Assembly: GCA_905221605.1 (NCBI GenBank) | Contig: CAJNDS010000458.1 | Coordinates: 366,203-430,202 of the forward strand | Length of the DNA: 64,000 nucleotides | Source: Symbiodinium natans | Taxonomy: Eukaryota; Sar; Dinophyceae; Suessiales; Symbiodiniaceae | Reading direction: 5' to 3' | Shown here: piece by piece, positions 42,593-53,874 of the stretch | How positions within the stretch are numbered: the stretch's first letter is position 1 | How the letters are laid out: each line of letters opens with the position of its first letter | Translations under genes and position numbers: made by a program | The notes under the pieces: generated by a model | The model's input: the letters and a program-made list of their open reading frames with translations, nothing else | The model's database searches: none | Told to the model about the DNA's origin: nothing

Positions 42593-44555
42593 GGTTTAGG
42601 GTTTAGGGTTTAGGGTTTAAGGTTTAGGGTTTAGGGTTTAGGGTTTAGGGTTTAGGATCTAGGGTTTAGGGTTTAGGGTTTAGGGTTTACAACCCCCCTT
42701 TCCCCAGCCCTCCCCGGCCCCCCCCGCGCCCCCAACAAAAAAACAATGCAACAAAACAGAGATAATTACATGAATAGAGTCACACATCTTAGCCCGTATC
42801 CCGAATCCCGAACCCCGAACCCCGAACTCCTAATGCCCTAAACACCCTGAACCCTAACACCCTAAACCCCAACCCCTGACCACTAAAGCCTTGAGCCCTG
42901 GGCCCTAAACCCTACCTTCATCCCCTTAACCCCCTTTGAGGTCATGGGCAACAGCCAGATGGCCGTGGCTGCCTACACGGGCGAGGTGATCGAGACCACC
43001 ACGTCAGAGGCTGGATTGGTTGGGGTGGAAGGGGGGGATGGAGGACGGTTAGGGGTGTAGGGTTCAACAGGCCTGGGTTTCTGAGGCCTACGTGGGCTTC
43101 AAGGGTTGTGAGGGTATACTACTACACTCAATTCGGGTATGGGGGGGCTGAATATGTGGTGCAGACAGTGCAGACCTTTGCGACATCAGCCTTCCGTTTC
43201 AAAGGTGGCGCTGCCCCGAAAGGCGAAATGCGTGCATCCAGACAAGCCAATGATGCCTCTGGGCGGTCTATGGGGGTCTGGTTTAAGGCTGAGGGTGCAC
43301 GTGCTCTTGCGGTGGCTACGGAGGTTCACGGTTTATAGAGTTCGTAGTCAGGTAGCGAAAGATGCGACGATGGTGGAGGGTAGGATTCGTGCTAGCGATT
43401 GGGGCTTAGACAGGATTTATCTGAGGGTTTGAGGGTTCTAAACCCTAAAAACCAACAAAATCGACGCCCAAGCACGCAGCAGGTTTTCGAGCAAAGAGCG
43501 ACACAGAACCTGAAGAGACCACAGCCTTTTCGGGCCCAACACGTATCGATGACTACTGTTCTTTCGGGGCGGGGGGGGGGGGGGGGAAGGGGAATGTCAG
43601 AACGGCTTGGTGCTTGGGTTTACAGCTTGTGGGGTTAGGCTTCTTCTGTTCGGTACAGGGTCGCTGAAAGACCCTGCCAGGCCCAAAATTTGTTTGGGGC
43701 CTCGTTTCGTAATGAATTTCCATAAGGATTTTGGAACTGGCCGGGCTTAGATTTCTGGATTCTCCGCGCTCTGGCTCTTTAGGATTCCTGGAGCCCAAGA
43801 CCCTCAGGGCCTCAAGCCTTACTGCGTAAGCCCTTTAACACAAAACACAAACCCTTAAACAAAAAAAAACGTCTGGAAACAACTTGTGATAATAGACGGT
43901 ACCCCAAACAAACTAGGTTCGCTGAATGAATTTTCGAAACTTGTGATTATAGACCCCTCTTATACTACAGTCAGTCCAACATTAGGGTTTAGGGGTTGGG
44001 GTTTCGGGTCCAGGTTTTCGGTTGTAAATATGCAAGAACCACCAGCAGGAACATCCTCTGCCCACCATCCTCACCAGCCGTACACCATCATTTCACGTTG
44101 AACCCTATACCCTTAAACCCTACTTACACCCAAAGAATCCATCAAAACCAGTAGACCCTGGACATGTACCTCAACACCCCTGAATCCAAACTCTCGAAAC
44201 GCAAGCCCTACACAGACCCTGCACACCCTAGACCACCCAAAAAAACAACCCTAACACCACGCTAAACCCTACACCCTCTAAGCCCTCTAACGCTCTAAAC
44301 CCTCTAAGCCATCTAAACCCTCTAAACCCTCCAAACCTTCCTTCCTTCCGAGGCGATATAAACCCTACAAACCCTCTAAACCCTATAAACCCCACAAACC
44401 CTCTAAACCCCATACACCCTAAAACCCTTACAGACCCTCTAAACCCTTTAAACCCCCGAACCACGCCTGCCAAGGTTCGCATGTGCCGATTGCCCTCGCC
44501 GGGGCTTCTGCGGGTCCACTCGCGCTGCGCCACGGGATGGCAAGGCGTCTGGCCA
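42593..44555. repeat. Region downstream of FtsH-1
   Basis: TTTAGGG 42,593-42,692; CCCTAAA variants 42,838-42,915; an island at 42,941-43,010 open in one frame; a unique segment 43,020-43,800 with a short open + frame of 76 codons at 43,108-43,338, not recognised; a G-tract 43,569-43,587; degenerate CCCTATAAACC/CCCTCTAAACC repeats 44,100-44,455. Confidence 0.6.
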
Positions 44556-44784
44556 GCCACCCTTGTTCCCTTTATTTAGGGTTTAGGGGCCCTTCTAAAC
44601 CCCTTTAAACCAAAAAGGGTACCCTGTTTATTCCTAGGTTACTCCTGGGTCTAGCAAACGAAGGTTTAATGGGCGCAGGCTTTTCTGGTTTTGGGGTTTG
44701 GTATGTTAGGGTCAGGGTTTTGCAGGGTTTGGGGCTTAGGGTTTAGTATGTTTTGAGGGTTTAGAGGCTACGAGGTCGATCTTT

Positions 44785-44786
<2 letters not shown>

Positions 44787-44826
<40 letters not shown>
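44787..44826 (+). repeat. 40-nt oligo-G run
   Basis: Forty uninterrupted G after CTTTTT. Exact length is doubtful in any assembly. Confidence 0.9.
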
Positions 44827-44827
<1 letters not shown>

Positions 44828-44984
44828 CGTCGTGCGTTGAGAGCTTTCGTCTTGTGGTTCGAAGGCTAGCATGCTTTAGCTGGGTTGTTGTTGTGGAACT
44901 TGAGTCCCTAGAGCCCTTCGTGTTTACTATAATACACCCTCATTGTGGTAAATATTGGTGTCTCAGTTCTAAAAAAAGACTAGG

Positions 44985-45082
44985 ACCCGGAGCAGGCCCG
45001 TATTCCCTTTGTTTAGGGTTGAGGTTCCCTTGTAAGCCCCAAAGAGGGCACCCCCTTGATTCCTAGGTTACTCCTGGGTCTA
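44985..45082. repeat. Foldback family IV copy
   Basis: CTAGGACCCGGAGCAGG at left; CCTAGGTTACTCCTGGGTCTAG at the right end, so the ends are imperfect inverted repeats. Relatives: 40,249-40,332, 44,582-44,655 and 59,748-59,870. Confidence 0.75.
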
Positions 45083-45680
45083 GAGTACATTCCCAGCAGC
45101 CCTGCTATGTCCCTAAACCCTAAACCCTAAACCCTAACCTTAAACCCTAAACCTAGAGGCTTACCCTTTGGTATCAACATGATGGTCGGAGGGCCAACAA
45201 GCCACAGGGTTTCGGGTTTAGGGTTTAGGGTTTAGTCCCTGTTGTAAAATTGGACCCTAACAAAGTTCCGAAGTCCTGAGCTCACATCACTCACCAACAG
45301 AGCCAATCCCAAGCCCTGCGCCAAGAGCCCTATAGAGCCTTTTAGATTTGGGGCTGCCTGGAGACCCCAAAAAATCGCGAAACGAATCATGCAGAACCTC
45401 AAACCCGGAAAACGTTCCGAGAAAAGACGCCCCAAACTCGCTCAGAGGCACCCAATACCCTACACCCAAAACACTATAACCCTACAACCCTAAACCCTAC
45501 ACCCTTGTAAACCTTATAAACCCTAAACCCTATACCCGGTACCCTATTCCCTATAAACCCAAAACCCAAGAACTTTCTCGAGAGCCTTTTGGGGGGGAGC
45601 TCTTGGCTCAAGGCCTCCCGCAGCGCGGTGGCTCGGCTTGGCTTGGCCACCCCCGAGGCGCCTTTGCATTTGTTTTTCTC

Positions 45681-45716
<36 letters not shown>

Positions 45717-46224
45717 TATTCAGTATTGTATATACATATATATATATATATATGTGATTTTTTTATTATTACTATTATTATTTTTTTTTTTTTTGGGGGG
45801 GGGGGGGGTTGTGGCGTAGGGTTTGGGGGTTTAGGGTGGGGGGGGGGGGGGGGGATTGTGGTTTAGGGTTTGAGGTTTGGGTTTTGCGCTTTGGGGTTTA
45901 GGTTTCAGGGTTTAGGGTGTAGGGGGCCTGCAGCTTGGGGTCTAGGGTTTGCTGTTGGGTTTGGGGGGTTGGGGTGTAGAGTGGGGTTTAACTAGGGTTT
46001 GTGGTTAGGGTTGAGGGTTTAGGGTTTACGGGTCAGGGTTGGGGCTTGGGGTTTTTCGGCTTAGGAGTTGGGGGGGAAAGGTTTAGAGGGTCTGAGGATC
46101 GAGGATAGGGATTTGGAGGCTTGGGGCAGGTTCTGGGTTGATGGAATGCTTAGGATGGGTCTTTAGAAACCCTGAACCCCAAACCCCTGAAACCCCTAAA
46201 CCGAATCCAAAAACCGGAACCCAC

Positions 46225-46390
46225 TAGGGCTTAGTGGTGCTCGGTAGCCCCGTGGTACCCTTTGGCACTTGTTGGGGTTCAAGGTTTAGGGTTTAGGGTT
46301 TAGGGCTTAGGGTTTCTTTGTAAAGTAACCAACCCCAACAAGGCACCCTTACTATGCTATGGTTCTTTGGTTACCAAGGGGGGTTAGGCT
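46225..46390. repeat. Dispersed foldback element VI
   Basis: GGTAGCCCCGTGGTACCC at left and GGGCACCCTTACTATGCTATGG-like sequence at right, with a TTTAGGG stretch inside. Related to 19,628-19,755 (GGTAGCCCACTGGTACC, GGTGCCCTTATTATGGTATG). Confidence 0.65.
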
Positions 46391-46870
46391 TCGAAGCTGT
46401 CAGCCCCTTCTGTGTCCCTAGTTTCGGTTTAAGGTTTAGGGTTTAGGGTTTAGGGTAGGGTTTGGGGTTTAGGGTTTAGGGTTTAGGGTTTAGGGTTTAG
46501 GGTTTAGGGTTTAGGGTTTAGGGTTTAGGGTTTAGGGTTTAGGGTTTAGGGTTTAGGGTTTAGGGTTTAGGGCCCTAACACCAAACCAATCGCCAGTTAA
46601 GCCCCCGGAGTTTCTCGTATAGGGTTTCGGGTTTAAGGTTCAACCCCTAAACCCGATTCTGCTCAAAAGGCGAGCACGTGCCCGGAACACACTCCGAAAA
46701 ACTCTGGGTGGGCCGCCGTGACACAGAGAGGCTTCCGGCAAGTAGTTACAGACTGGCGGGTTCTTAGTGTTAGTAGGGAATGAGGGAATGAGCACCCCGT
46801 ATCATCCCTTAAAGGGTATATATGGGCCTAATCCTCATTCCCTATGAAGAAGCCGGTGGATGATGCTCGA

Positions 46871-46960
46871 TGTCGGAACTCGGGACCTTTCAGGGCATCA
46901 TGTGGCCTCCAACGGCTCAGGCATGAGTGTCCTAACAACTGGGCCACACGAAGCCTAGCT
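46871..46960 (-). repeat. Possible tRNA-related SINE / pol III promoter
   Basis: On the minus strand TGGCCCAGTTG (46,946-46,936) fits the A box and GGTCCCGAGTTCC (46,887-46,875) resembles a B box with T-arm. Around them is a tRNA-like segment without an obvious full cloverleaf. Suggests a tRNA-derived SINE or tRNA fossil. Confidence 0.35.
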
Positions 46961-47792
46961 GTTCGATCAACAGTGTGGATTGGGTATGTATAGGGTTTAG
47001 GGCTTAGGGTTTAGGGTTTCGGGTTTCGGGTTTCGGGTTTAGCGTCTTGTTCGACAGTCTTGCCACAGTGGTTTTACGCAGGCACGCTGTAGCTGCGCGG
47101 CAAGTGTGCCGACGTACCCCAGCACCCCAAAGCCCTAATCAGGAAACCTGGCAACCATGAGCCCTTAAATCATGGGTTCCCCTACTCCGCCCCTCTATAC
47201 TATCTCTTGCTAGGTTCCCGGGGTAGTATTGAGGGGGGGGAGTAGGGGAACCCCTAAACCCTAAACCCTAAACCCTAAAACCCTAAACCCTAAACCCATG
47301 ATTAAACCCCGGAACCCTGAAATGCAACTTTAAGAGCGCAGTATCAGGCGGAGAGCAAGGAGTGCACCAGCGAGGACTGACTTAAAGCCTTTAGGGTTTA
47401 GGGTTTAGGGTTTAGGGCTTAGGTTTCAGGGTTTAGGGTTTAGGGTTGAGGGTGTCTTGGAACATTCGTTGAGGGTTTAGGGCCTAGTGCAAGCCGGGGT
47501 TTCGAGTCGGGGGTCTTGAACAACTTGAGGGTGGCATGATTCGGGGTTTAGGGATTAGGGTTTGGGTTTAGGGTTTAGGGTTTAGGGTTTAGGGTTTAGG
47601 GTTTAGGGTTTAGGGTTTAGGGTTTAGGGTTTAGGGTTTAGGGTCTAGGGGTGTTGAATCTCTCAGAAGAGAATTTCCCTGGTGCACTCTGAGCCACAAG
47701 TTTTGTCAAGCGCTACTCAGGCTTAGGCTTCTTTTCTTACGGACTCGAAGGAGACCAGCTACCCTAAACCCGAAATCCTAAACCCTAAACCG

Positions 47793-48152
47793 CCACGACG
47801 AGGAACCCGGCGCTCAGCACATCGCGGAGAGCCCACAGGAGGATGGGGACGCGGCCGCTTCGTTAGCGGCGCCCCCTTTTCGCCGCAGTCGGACCTGCCC
47901 GGGATCGTTTTCCTGGAGGTGCCTGACTTCGCGACGGCGATTCCGCCGGTAGAAGAGGCGGACATTTTCATCATGCATCGCCGTAACCGGCGCCTGCATC
48001 GGCCAGACCCGCACGAGTCCAGCAAGGACCCCCTTCTGTGCAAGGCGCGGTGCGGTTGGCCTTATGGGGTCAGGTCCCACTTTCGCGTCTCGGCGGAACC
48101 GCCGGACCCCAGACGCTGCAAGAGGTGCTTCAGACCACCAGCGCGCTCTTAA
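47793..48152 (+). CDS. Unidentified Cys-rich ORF fragment
   Basis: A frame open from before 47,793 to a stop at 48,150, inside a GC-rich block free of heptamers. Reads SDLPGIVFLEVPDFATAIPP, then IFIMHRRNRRLHRPDPHES, and ends with LLCKARCGWPYG plus RRCKRCFRPP. The paired C-x3-C and C-x2-C could form a zinc finger. No start codon is evident before 47,919. Could be an exon, a gene fragment or part of a mobile element. Confidence 0.35.
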   Translation, partial: PRRGTRRSAHRGEPTGGWGRGRFVSGAPFSPQSDLPGIVFLEVPDFATAIPPVEEADIFIMHRRNRRLHRPDPHESSKDPLLCKARCGWPYGVRSHFRVSAEPPDPRRCKRCFRPPARS

Positions 48153-48546
48153 ATATGGTCACTTACCCTCTTTAGTGGGTTCTGAGGGCCCTTGGGTTGT
48201 AGGGGCCCTAAACCCCTAAACCCCTAAACCCCTAAACCCCTAAACCCCTAAACCCCTAAACCCCTAAACCCCTAAACCCCTAAACCCCTAAACCCCTAAA
48301 CCCCCCCCAAACCCTAAACCCCTAAACCCCTAAACCCCTAAACCCCTAACCCCTAAACCCCTAAACGCCCTAAACCCCTAAACCCCTAAACCCCTAGACC
48401 ACGCCCTCAACCCCTAAACCCCTAAACGCCCTAAACCCCTAAACCCCTAAACCCCGAAACCCCTAAACCCCTAAACCCCTAAACCCCTAACCCCTATTGG
48501 GGGGACCATATTGGGGGACCATGCCACCACCCTAAGCCCCCCCCAG
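48153..48546. repeat. Foldback element expanded by a CCCCTAAA array
   Basis: Left end AATATGGTCACTTACCCTC, right end GGGACCATGCCACCACCCTA, related to the copies at 17.7, 36.8 and 57.5 kb. Its interior is an array of about 35 CCCCTAAA octamers (48,204-48,497) with a few CGCCCTAAA and CCCCGAAA variants. Confidence 0.75.
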
Positions 48547-48612
48547 TTCGGGAGGAAGTTCTGCGCCGCGTCAAGGACATGGCAGCTGAGGCCTACCGGA
48601 AGGAAATGCCTG
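48547..48612 (+). CDS. Candidate exon (VREEVLRRVKDMAAEAYRKE)
   Basis: After CCCCAG. An amphipathic helical segment between repeats, exon-like in size. It may belong to the N-terminal part of FtsH-2 or to an unknown gene. No homology assigned. Confidence 0.35.
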
Positions 48613-48990
48613 GGTTTTAGCGGCGTTGAGGGAATGTGTGTGTGTGTGTGTGTGTTTTTTTGTTTTTCGGTTTTTAGGCTTTTTTAGGGGTATTTAGGGA
48701 TTTCAGGGTCTTTAGAGTTTTAGGGGGTTTGGGGTTCTTGGGGTTCGTGGGTTTAAGGTTTCGGGATTAGGGCTTGTAATGGTGCAGGGCTTAATTGTTT
48801 TAGGTTCCAGGCAGGCGTGCGGCGCCGTGCGAGGTAGAAGGCTTCCAACTGAACCCTGCACGTCCGTCGTAGTCACTCAGCACCTCAAGACCTAAACGCT
48901 GAAGATCCTCTATCTAGTATGATGGGGTAAGGTATGGCATGACCAGATATGCGATTTTCTGAACATGTTATTTGTCCGTATAGGTATAGG

Positions 48991-49022
<32 letters not shown>

Positions 49023-49210
49023 CACATACGTATATACATGCATGCAAGATCAAGAAGTCTTACGTACTTTTTCCATGTGTATATATACATATATATATAC
49101 ATATATACATATGCACACTCGTACTTGTCTAGGTATATATGTATGTGTATATATATATATGTATGTATGTATATAAATATAAAAAAATAAATAAATACAT
49201 AAATAAATAA

Positions 49211-49256
<46 letters not shown>

Positions 49257-49281
49257 GTATAAAACCCTAAACCTTGATACA

Positions 49282-49319
<38 letters not shown>

Positions 49320-49401
49320 AATATATATGGTCATATATATATATATATAGAATTTATGCATTGTCCTAGCCAGATACATAGATAGATAGAATCCCCTTCA
49401 G
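48613..49401. repeat. TG and TA microsatellites
   Basis: (TG)n 48,637-48,654; long interrupted (TA)n and (AAAT)n 48,988-49,352. Tyr/Ile-rich ORFs here are artefacts. Confidence 0.85.
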
Positions 49402-49455
49402 GTCTCCACAGGCGCTGCCCTGCCAGACCACGTGGTGAAGCACGCCGCGGTGCAG
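49402..49455 (+). CDS. Candidate transit-region exon of FtsH-2
   Basis: After CTTCAG. Reads VSTGAALPDHVVKHAAVQ with possible continuation APTASGFRSRR; Ala/Ser/Arg-rich like a plastid leader. GC donor (CAG|GCGCCG) is available. No homology. Confidence 0.35.
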
Positions 49456-50140
49456 GCGCCGACTGCAAGCGGCTTCAGGTCGAGGAGGTACGGTTTTGTT
49501 GGGGCTTGGAGCTTATAAGGGTTTAGGGTTTAGGGCAGTTTAGGGTTTAGGGTTTGGGGTTTGGGGTTTGGGGTTTGGGGTTGCGGGTTTGGGGTTTAGG
49601 GTTTGGGGTTTGGGGTTTGGGGTTTAGGGTTTAGGGCAAGTTCAGGGCCTAAAGGGAAGGGCGCCCCAAAGAATTTGAAAAGGAACGTTGTAAGTGGCAT
49701 GGCTCTTAGGGCTAGCTCGGGGTTAGGATTTTGGGTTTAGGGTTTCAGGGTTTCAGGGTTTTAGGGTTTTAGGGTTTTAGGGTTTAGGGTTTAGCGTTTG
49801 GGCGGCCTCCTGTGAAGGCCCTATACACCCGCAATATGGAGCACCAAGTCTGTTTGCAACGAAGCGTTTCAGGATTGTCGGGTTCTGGTGTCGAGGGTTA
49901 AGATCCAGGGGGGAGGGGGGCGTCGCTTAGTGGTTTTCTGTGGTGGCGTGGAGAGCGGGAGAGTCAGGGTTTAGGCTCATGACGGATGCTCTCTGCATCG
50001 GGCTTGGGCTTTTTGTTCTCGATGGGGCTTGAGAGCTCCCTGGGTGTTAGGGCATTGTTGTAGAGCTTCTACGGATTTTTTGGCTGTTATGGCTGTATAG
50101 GCAGCGCCGCGGCTGTTTGCAGTAGGCTGAGGCGTTTCGT
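49456..50140. repeat. TTTAGGG/TTTGGGG arrays and unique sequence
   Basis: TTTAGGG and TTTGGGG 49,520-49,640, TTTTAGGG variants 49,733-49,795; then unique GC-rich sequence. No gene seen. Confidence 0.75.
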
Positions 50141-51700
50141 TCACGTCCAGATCAAGGTATCCGTGAGGTGACCTAAAGATGCTCCGCGTTTGGGGGATCT
50201 CTGGCGAAGGGCTGGCCTCCTTGACTGCAGAGGACCTGGAGCAGAAGGAGTTAAGGGACGTGGCTGCACTGAAGCTTCACCTTCGTGAGTTGCGCGGCTT
50301 GATACCGAGATGCTGGAGGGGCCATTGGAGCTGCAGCTGTTGCTCAAAGCCTCCTTGTCGGAGACAATGGCTGCCGACGTGGCAGTTACCAAGGAGCTCA
50401 TGCATGCCGCCTCCGATGGCCTTACCGATGTTGCCCGCTCGCTTGTGAAGGCTGGTGCTGACAAGGACGTGACAGCCCAAGATGGCAACATAGCTCTCGT
50501 TCTCGCATGTGCCAATGGCACTTGGAGACTGCGCGCTTTTTGCTTGACGCCGGTGCCAGCCAGGACGGAGATGCCTGGAGTCCCGGAGACCTCTCATGAT
50601 GGCATGTGACAAAGGCCACGCGAAGATTGTCCGCCTGCTGTTGGAAGCTGGTGCTGACATGGACTTGAGGTCCAACTTGGGGGACGAGTATGGCGGGACA
50701 GCTCTGATGTTTGCTTGTGCTAATGGCCATGAGGAGATTTCGCGTTTGCTGGTGGAAGCTGGTGCCAACAAGGACTTGGCAAATGGAGGTGGCTGGAGCA
50801 GAGATGGCCGGACAGCTCTCATGATGGCCTGCGAGAAAGGCCACGTGCAGATTGCCCGCTTGCTGGTGGAAGCTGGTGCTGACATGGATGTGGGGGACGA
50901 GTATGGCAGGACAGCTCTGATATTTGCGTGTGACAATGGCAAGGTGGAGATTTCGCGATTGCTGGTGGAAGCTGGTGCCAACAAGGACTTTGTAAGCGGA
51001 GATTGCTGGAGCGGAGATCGCCGGACAGCTCTCATGCTGGCATGCGACAAAGGCCACATGCAGATTGCCCGCTTGCTGGTTGATGCTGGTGCTGATACGG
51101 ATGTGAGGGACGATCCTGGCAGGACAGCTCTCATGTTTGCATGTGGCAAGGGCCACGTGGAGATTGCACGCTTGCTGGTTGAAGCTGGTGCCAACATGAA
51201 CGTGGCAAACATCCGCGATCGAGCACAGGACTTTCTGGAAGCTGATGCGCACAGCTACTTCGGACACCAGGACGGTGAGACAGCTCTCATACTAGCATGT
51301 CGCAAGGGCCACTTGGCGATCGCGCGTTTGCTTCTGGAAGCAGGGGCCGACAAGGACTTGACGAGCAGAGATGGCTCATTGCACACTTGCTCTTGAAACC
51401 CGTGCCGACATGGACTTGCCAAGCAACCTGACGGGCTGCATGTGACAAGGGCCGCTTGGCGATTGCATGTGTGCTGGTGGAAACTGGTGCTGACACGGAC
51501 TTGAAGGGCGATGGCAAGTCGGCTCTCATGCTCGCATGTCACGCTGGCCATTGAGGGATTGCACACACTTGTTGTTGGAAGCTTTAGTGCTTGCAAGGAC
51601 TTGGCAAGCAACCGCAGTGCTTGCAATCTCTGGTTCTGACAAGGACTTGACATGCAGAGATGGCAAGACAGCTCTTGTGCTCCCACGTCGCAAGGTCCAC
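50141..51700 (+). pseudogene. Ankyrin-repeat gene copy 1, broken by frameshifts
   Basis: Begins MLRVWGISGEGLASLTAED (ATG 50179) with a ubiquitin-like leader typical of dinoflagellate ankyrin proteins. Frames then change near 50,305 and 50,530-50,600. The longest open piece, 50,596-51,396, holds six to seven ankyrin repeats (GRTALMMACEKGHVQIARLL type), in alternating lengths of about 31 and 41 residues. After 51,396 further degenerate repeats continue with stops (GKSALMLACHAGH). Compared with copy 2, about 47 bp present there at the start of exon 2 are missing here. Ankyrin proteins act in protein-protein binding; the target is unknown. Splicing could rescue some breaks, but several in-repeat shifts suggest a decayed gene. 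It lies upstream of the FtsH-2 core exons, possibly within an intron. Confidence 0.75.
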
Positions 51701-51904
51701 CGTGTAAGGTGCGGGCTTCGGGCTTTGTCTGTTCCGCACTTTGGTTTTCCCCGTAGTCATCATCTTACCCAGAGGGTCAAGACCATACTAAATAGGGTTT
51801 TGGGATGCCCAATTCCATATAGTGGTACTACAAGCGGACCCTCTGGGGTCCCAACCACGCACTTCCTGAAAACGCTTTTAACCCAAAGCCCAAGCCTCCC
51901 CTAC

Positions 51905-51937
<33 letters not shown>

Positions 51938-52460
51938 CTAAACCCTAAACCCTAGTCCCCTAAGCCCTAATCCCCCAAACCCCCTACTACTCCCCCCCCC
52001 CCCCCCCCACCATCCCTCCAAAAAGCATATCCTCCGAAGAGTCGGGAGAACCACCGAAGCCAGCATGCCGCCGGATGGCAACATTAGACTTGGGATAGGG
52101 TTTAGGGTTTAGGGTTGAGGGTTTAGGGTGTAGGGTGTAGGGTGCAGGGTGTAGGGTTTAGGGTTTAGGGCTGGGAGGTTCCCCCTTACACTAACAGTCC
52201 TTCATAGGGATGATAGTAGGTACTACAGTCGCGATTAAGGACTGTTAGTTTTAGGGGGCAAGCATCCCAAGATTAGACCTTTTGGGGGGGTTGAGGGTTG
52301 AAGGTTGGGTCCAAGATTGCTAGCGTCGAAACAGAAGAAACCGACAACCTTGCCACCCTAAACCCTACAGCCTTAACCCCCCGAAAGGCTATACTATACA
52401 ACCCAAAAGCCTAAACCCCAAGAAGCCTGATCCCTAAACCCTTCATCTTGAAGTTGTCTG
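51701..52460. repeat. Spacer between ankyrin copies
   Basis: A dispersed element half-copy at 51,784-51,850; C-run into A-run 51,906-51,931; CCCTAAA 51,936-51,955; TTTAGGG and GTGTAGGG 52,097-52,170; foldback 52,171-52,269. No gene. Confidence 0.7.
52171..52269. repeat. Foldback family I copy
   Basis: CTGGGAGGTTCCCCCTTACA at left; AGGACTGTTAG and GGGGGCAAGCATCCC at right. Confidence 0.78.
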
Positions 52461-53270
52461 CGGCGCACTTCTTTGCTGTTTGTGCTTGCCTGGAGTCAGA
52501 GTGCCCCGACTTGTTCTTCGGGCCCCATGCGATGGTCCAGATCAAGGCCTCCGCGTTGTGACCTAAGGATGCTCCGCGTTTGGGGCATCTCTGGCGAAGA
52601 GGTGGCCTCCTTGACTGCAGAGGTCCTGGAGCAGAAGGAGTTGAGGGACGTGGCTGCACTGAAGCTTCACCTTCGTGAGTTGCGCGGCTTTTCCTGTGTG
52701 CCTCCAAGATCTTCTTCATGGCAGCACTCGGCTGGAGGATACCGAGATGCTGGAGGGGCCATTGGAGCTGCAGCTGCTGCTGGCGCAGGTAGTGGCTGCA
52801 GACGTGGCAGTTAAGGAGAAGTTCATATATGCCGCCGGCAGAGGCCTGACTGAGGTTGCCCGCTTACTGCTGAAAGCTGGTGCCGACAAGGACTTGAAAG
52901 CTAAAAGCGGCGAGACGGCTCTCATGCTCGCATGTCGCAAGGGCCACTTGGAGATTGCACGCTTGTTGGTGGAAGAAGGCGCCGGACTTGACAGCCACGA
53001 GTGGCCAGACGGCTCTCATGCTCGCATGTTGCAAGGGGTCACGTGAAGATTGCACGCTTGCTGGTGGAAGCGCTGACAAGGACCTGATGGACGATCATGG
53101 CAGGCACGCTTTCTGCTGGCAGCCGGTGCCGACAGGAACTTCCCACCTGGTCATAACGGCGCGGAGATTGTCCGAGCTCTTTCGCGACAGTCCTTGTAGT
53201 TGTCCACACCTGCAGCTTCGCACAGACGTAGGGCAAGTGATGCCGGATTGTGTTGGACAAGTGGTGTAAA
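52461..53270 (+). pseudogene. Ankyrin-repeat gene copy 2, truncated and frameshifted
   Basis: Starts MLRVWGISGEEVASLTAEV (ATG 52569), closely matching copy 1 over about 130 bp including the upstream GTCCAGATCAAGG. A frame change near 52,687 separates KLHLRELRG from FPVCLQDLLHGSTRLED, then LLKAGADKDLKAKSGETALM forms ankyrin repeats to about 53,000 before another shift. Only three to four repeats remain. A segmental duplicate of copy 1 about 2.4 kb away. Confidence 0.7.
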
Positions 53271-53674
53271 CCGTTTGTTGCCGATTGAGCTAGAAGTCTG
53301 CAAGCGATTGATGTTCGAAAAAAGGTTGTGTGTGATCAGGCTCCCCCTTACAAGGAAACCCTAAACCCTAAACCCTAAACCCTAAACCCTAAACCCCAAA
53401 CCCCAAACCCTAAACCCTAAACCCTAAACCCTAAACCCTAAACCCTAAACCCTAAACCCTAAACCCTAAACCCTAAACCCTAAACCCACCCTGTTTGGGA
53501 CACCCCTGAACCCGAAACACTAAACCCTTCAGTCGCAACCTTGAATCCTAAATACCTAAACCCTTAACTCTCAACCTAAGCTCTAAATACCTAAATCTTC
53601 AACCGCCAGTGCTTAAACCCTAAACCCGAGGGTTAGGGTTTAGGGTTTAGGGTTTAGGGTTTAGGGTTTAGGGT

Positions 53675-53706
<32 letters not shown>

Positions 53707-53829
53707 GGTTTAGGGTTGAGGGTTGAGGGTTGAGGGTTGAGGGTTTAGGGTTTAGGGTTTAGGGTTACGGTCTTAAACCCTTATGTGATTCTCACAAAAA
53801 GCCCAGGGAAGCCCGGAAACCTCCGGCAG
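53271..53829. repeat. CCCTAAA array then TTTAGGG/TTGAGGG array
   Basis: CCCTAAA 53,355-53,487; degenerate to 53,625; then TTTAGGG and TTGAGGG 53,632-53,765. Strand switch in the order C-rich then G-rich. Confidence 0.85.
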
Positions 53830-53874
53830 GTCCTGGCCGCCCTGGCGGCATCCGCGGCGCCTCTGGCAGCCAAG
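53830..53874 (+). CDS. Candidate transit/hydrophobic exon of FtsH-2
   Basis: CAG|...|GCCCGG. Reads VLAALAASAAPLAAK, an Ala-rich hydrophobic stretch like the thylakoid or ER part of a bipartite plastid leader. TTTAGGG follows at 53,905. No homology. Confidence 0.4.

Larger units (their letters stand above)
44556..47790. repeat. Intergenic repeats, homopolymers and dispersed elements
   Basis: Foldback copies at 44,582-44,655 and 44,985-45,082; 40-G run 44,787-44,826; TG then TA microsatellites 45,683-45,757, with a T-run into G-run at 45,780-45,808; TTTAGGG variants 45,815-46,080; a dispersed element 46,225-46,390; a long TTTAGGG array 46,433-46,572; SINE-like unit 46,871-46,946; TTTAGGG 47,393-47,450 and 47,562-47,648. 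An island 47,340-47,386 reads QYQAESKECTSED then TGA in one frame and could be a terminal exon. Confidence 0.7.

Noticed and set aside
43108-43632. Short plus-strand ORFs as genes
   Set aside because: Short, overlapping in different frames, no recognisable motif and no exon-like flanks; described only as unique sequence.
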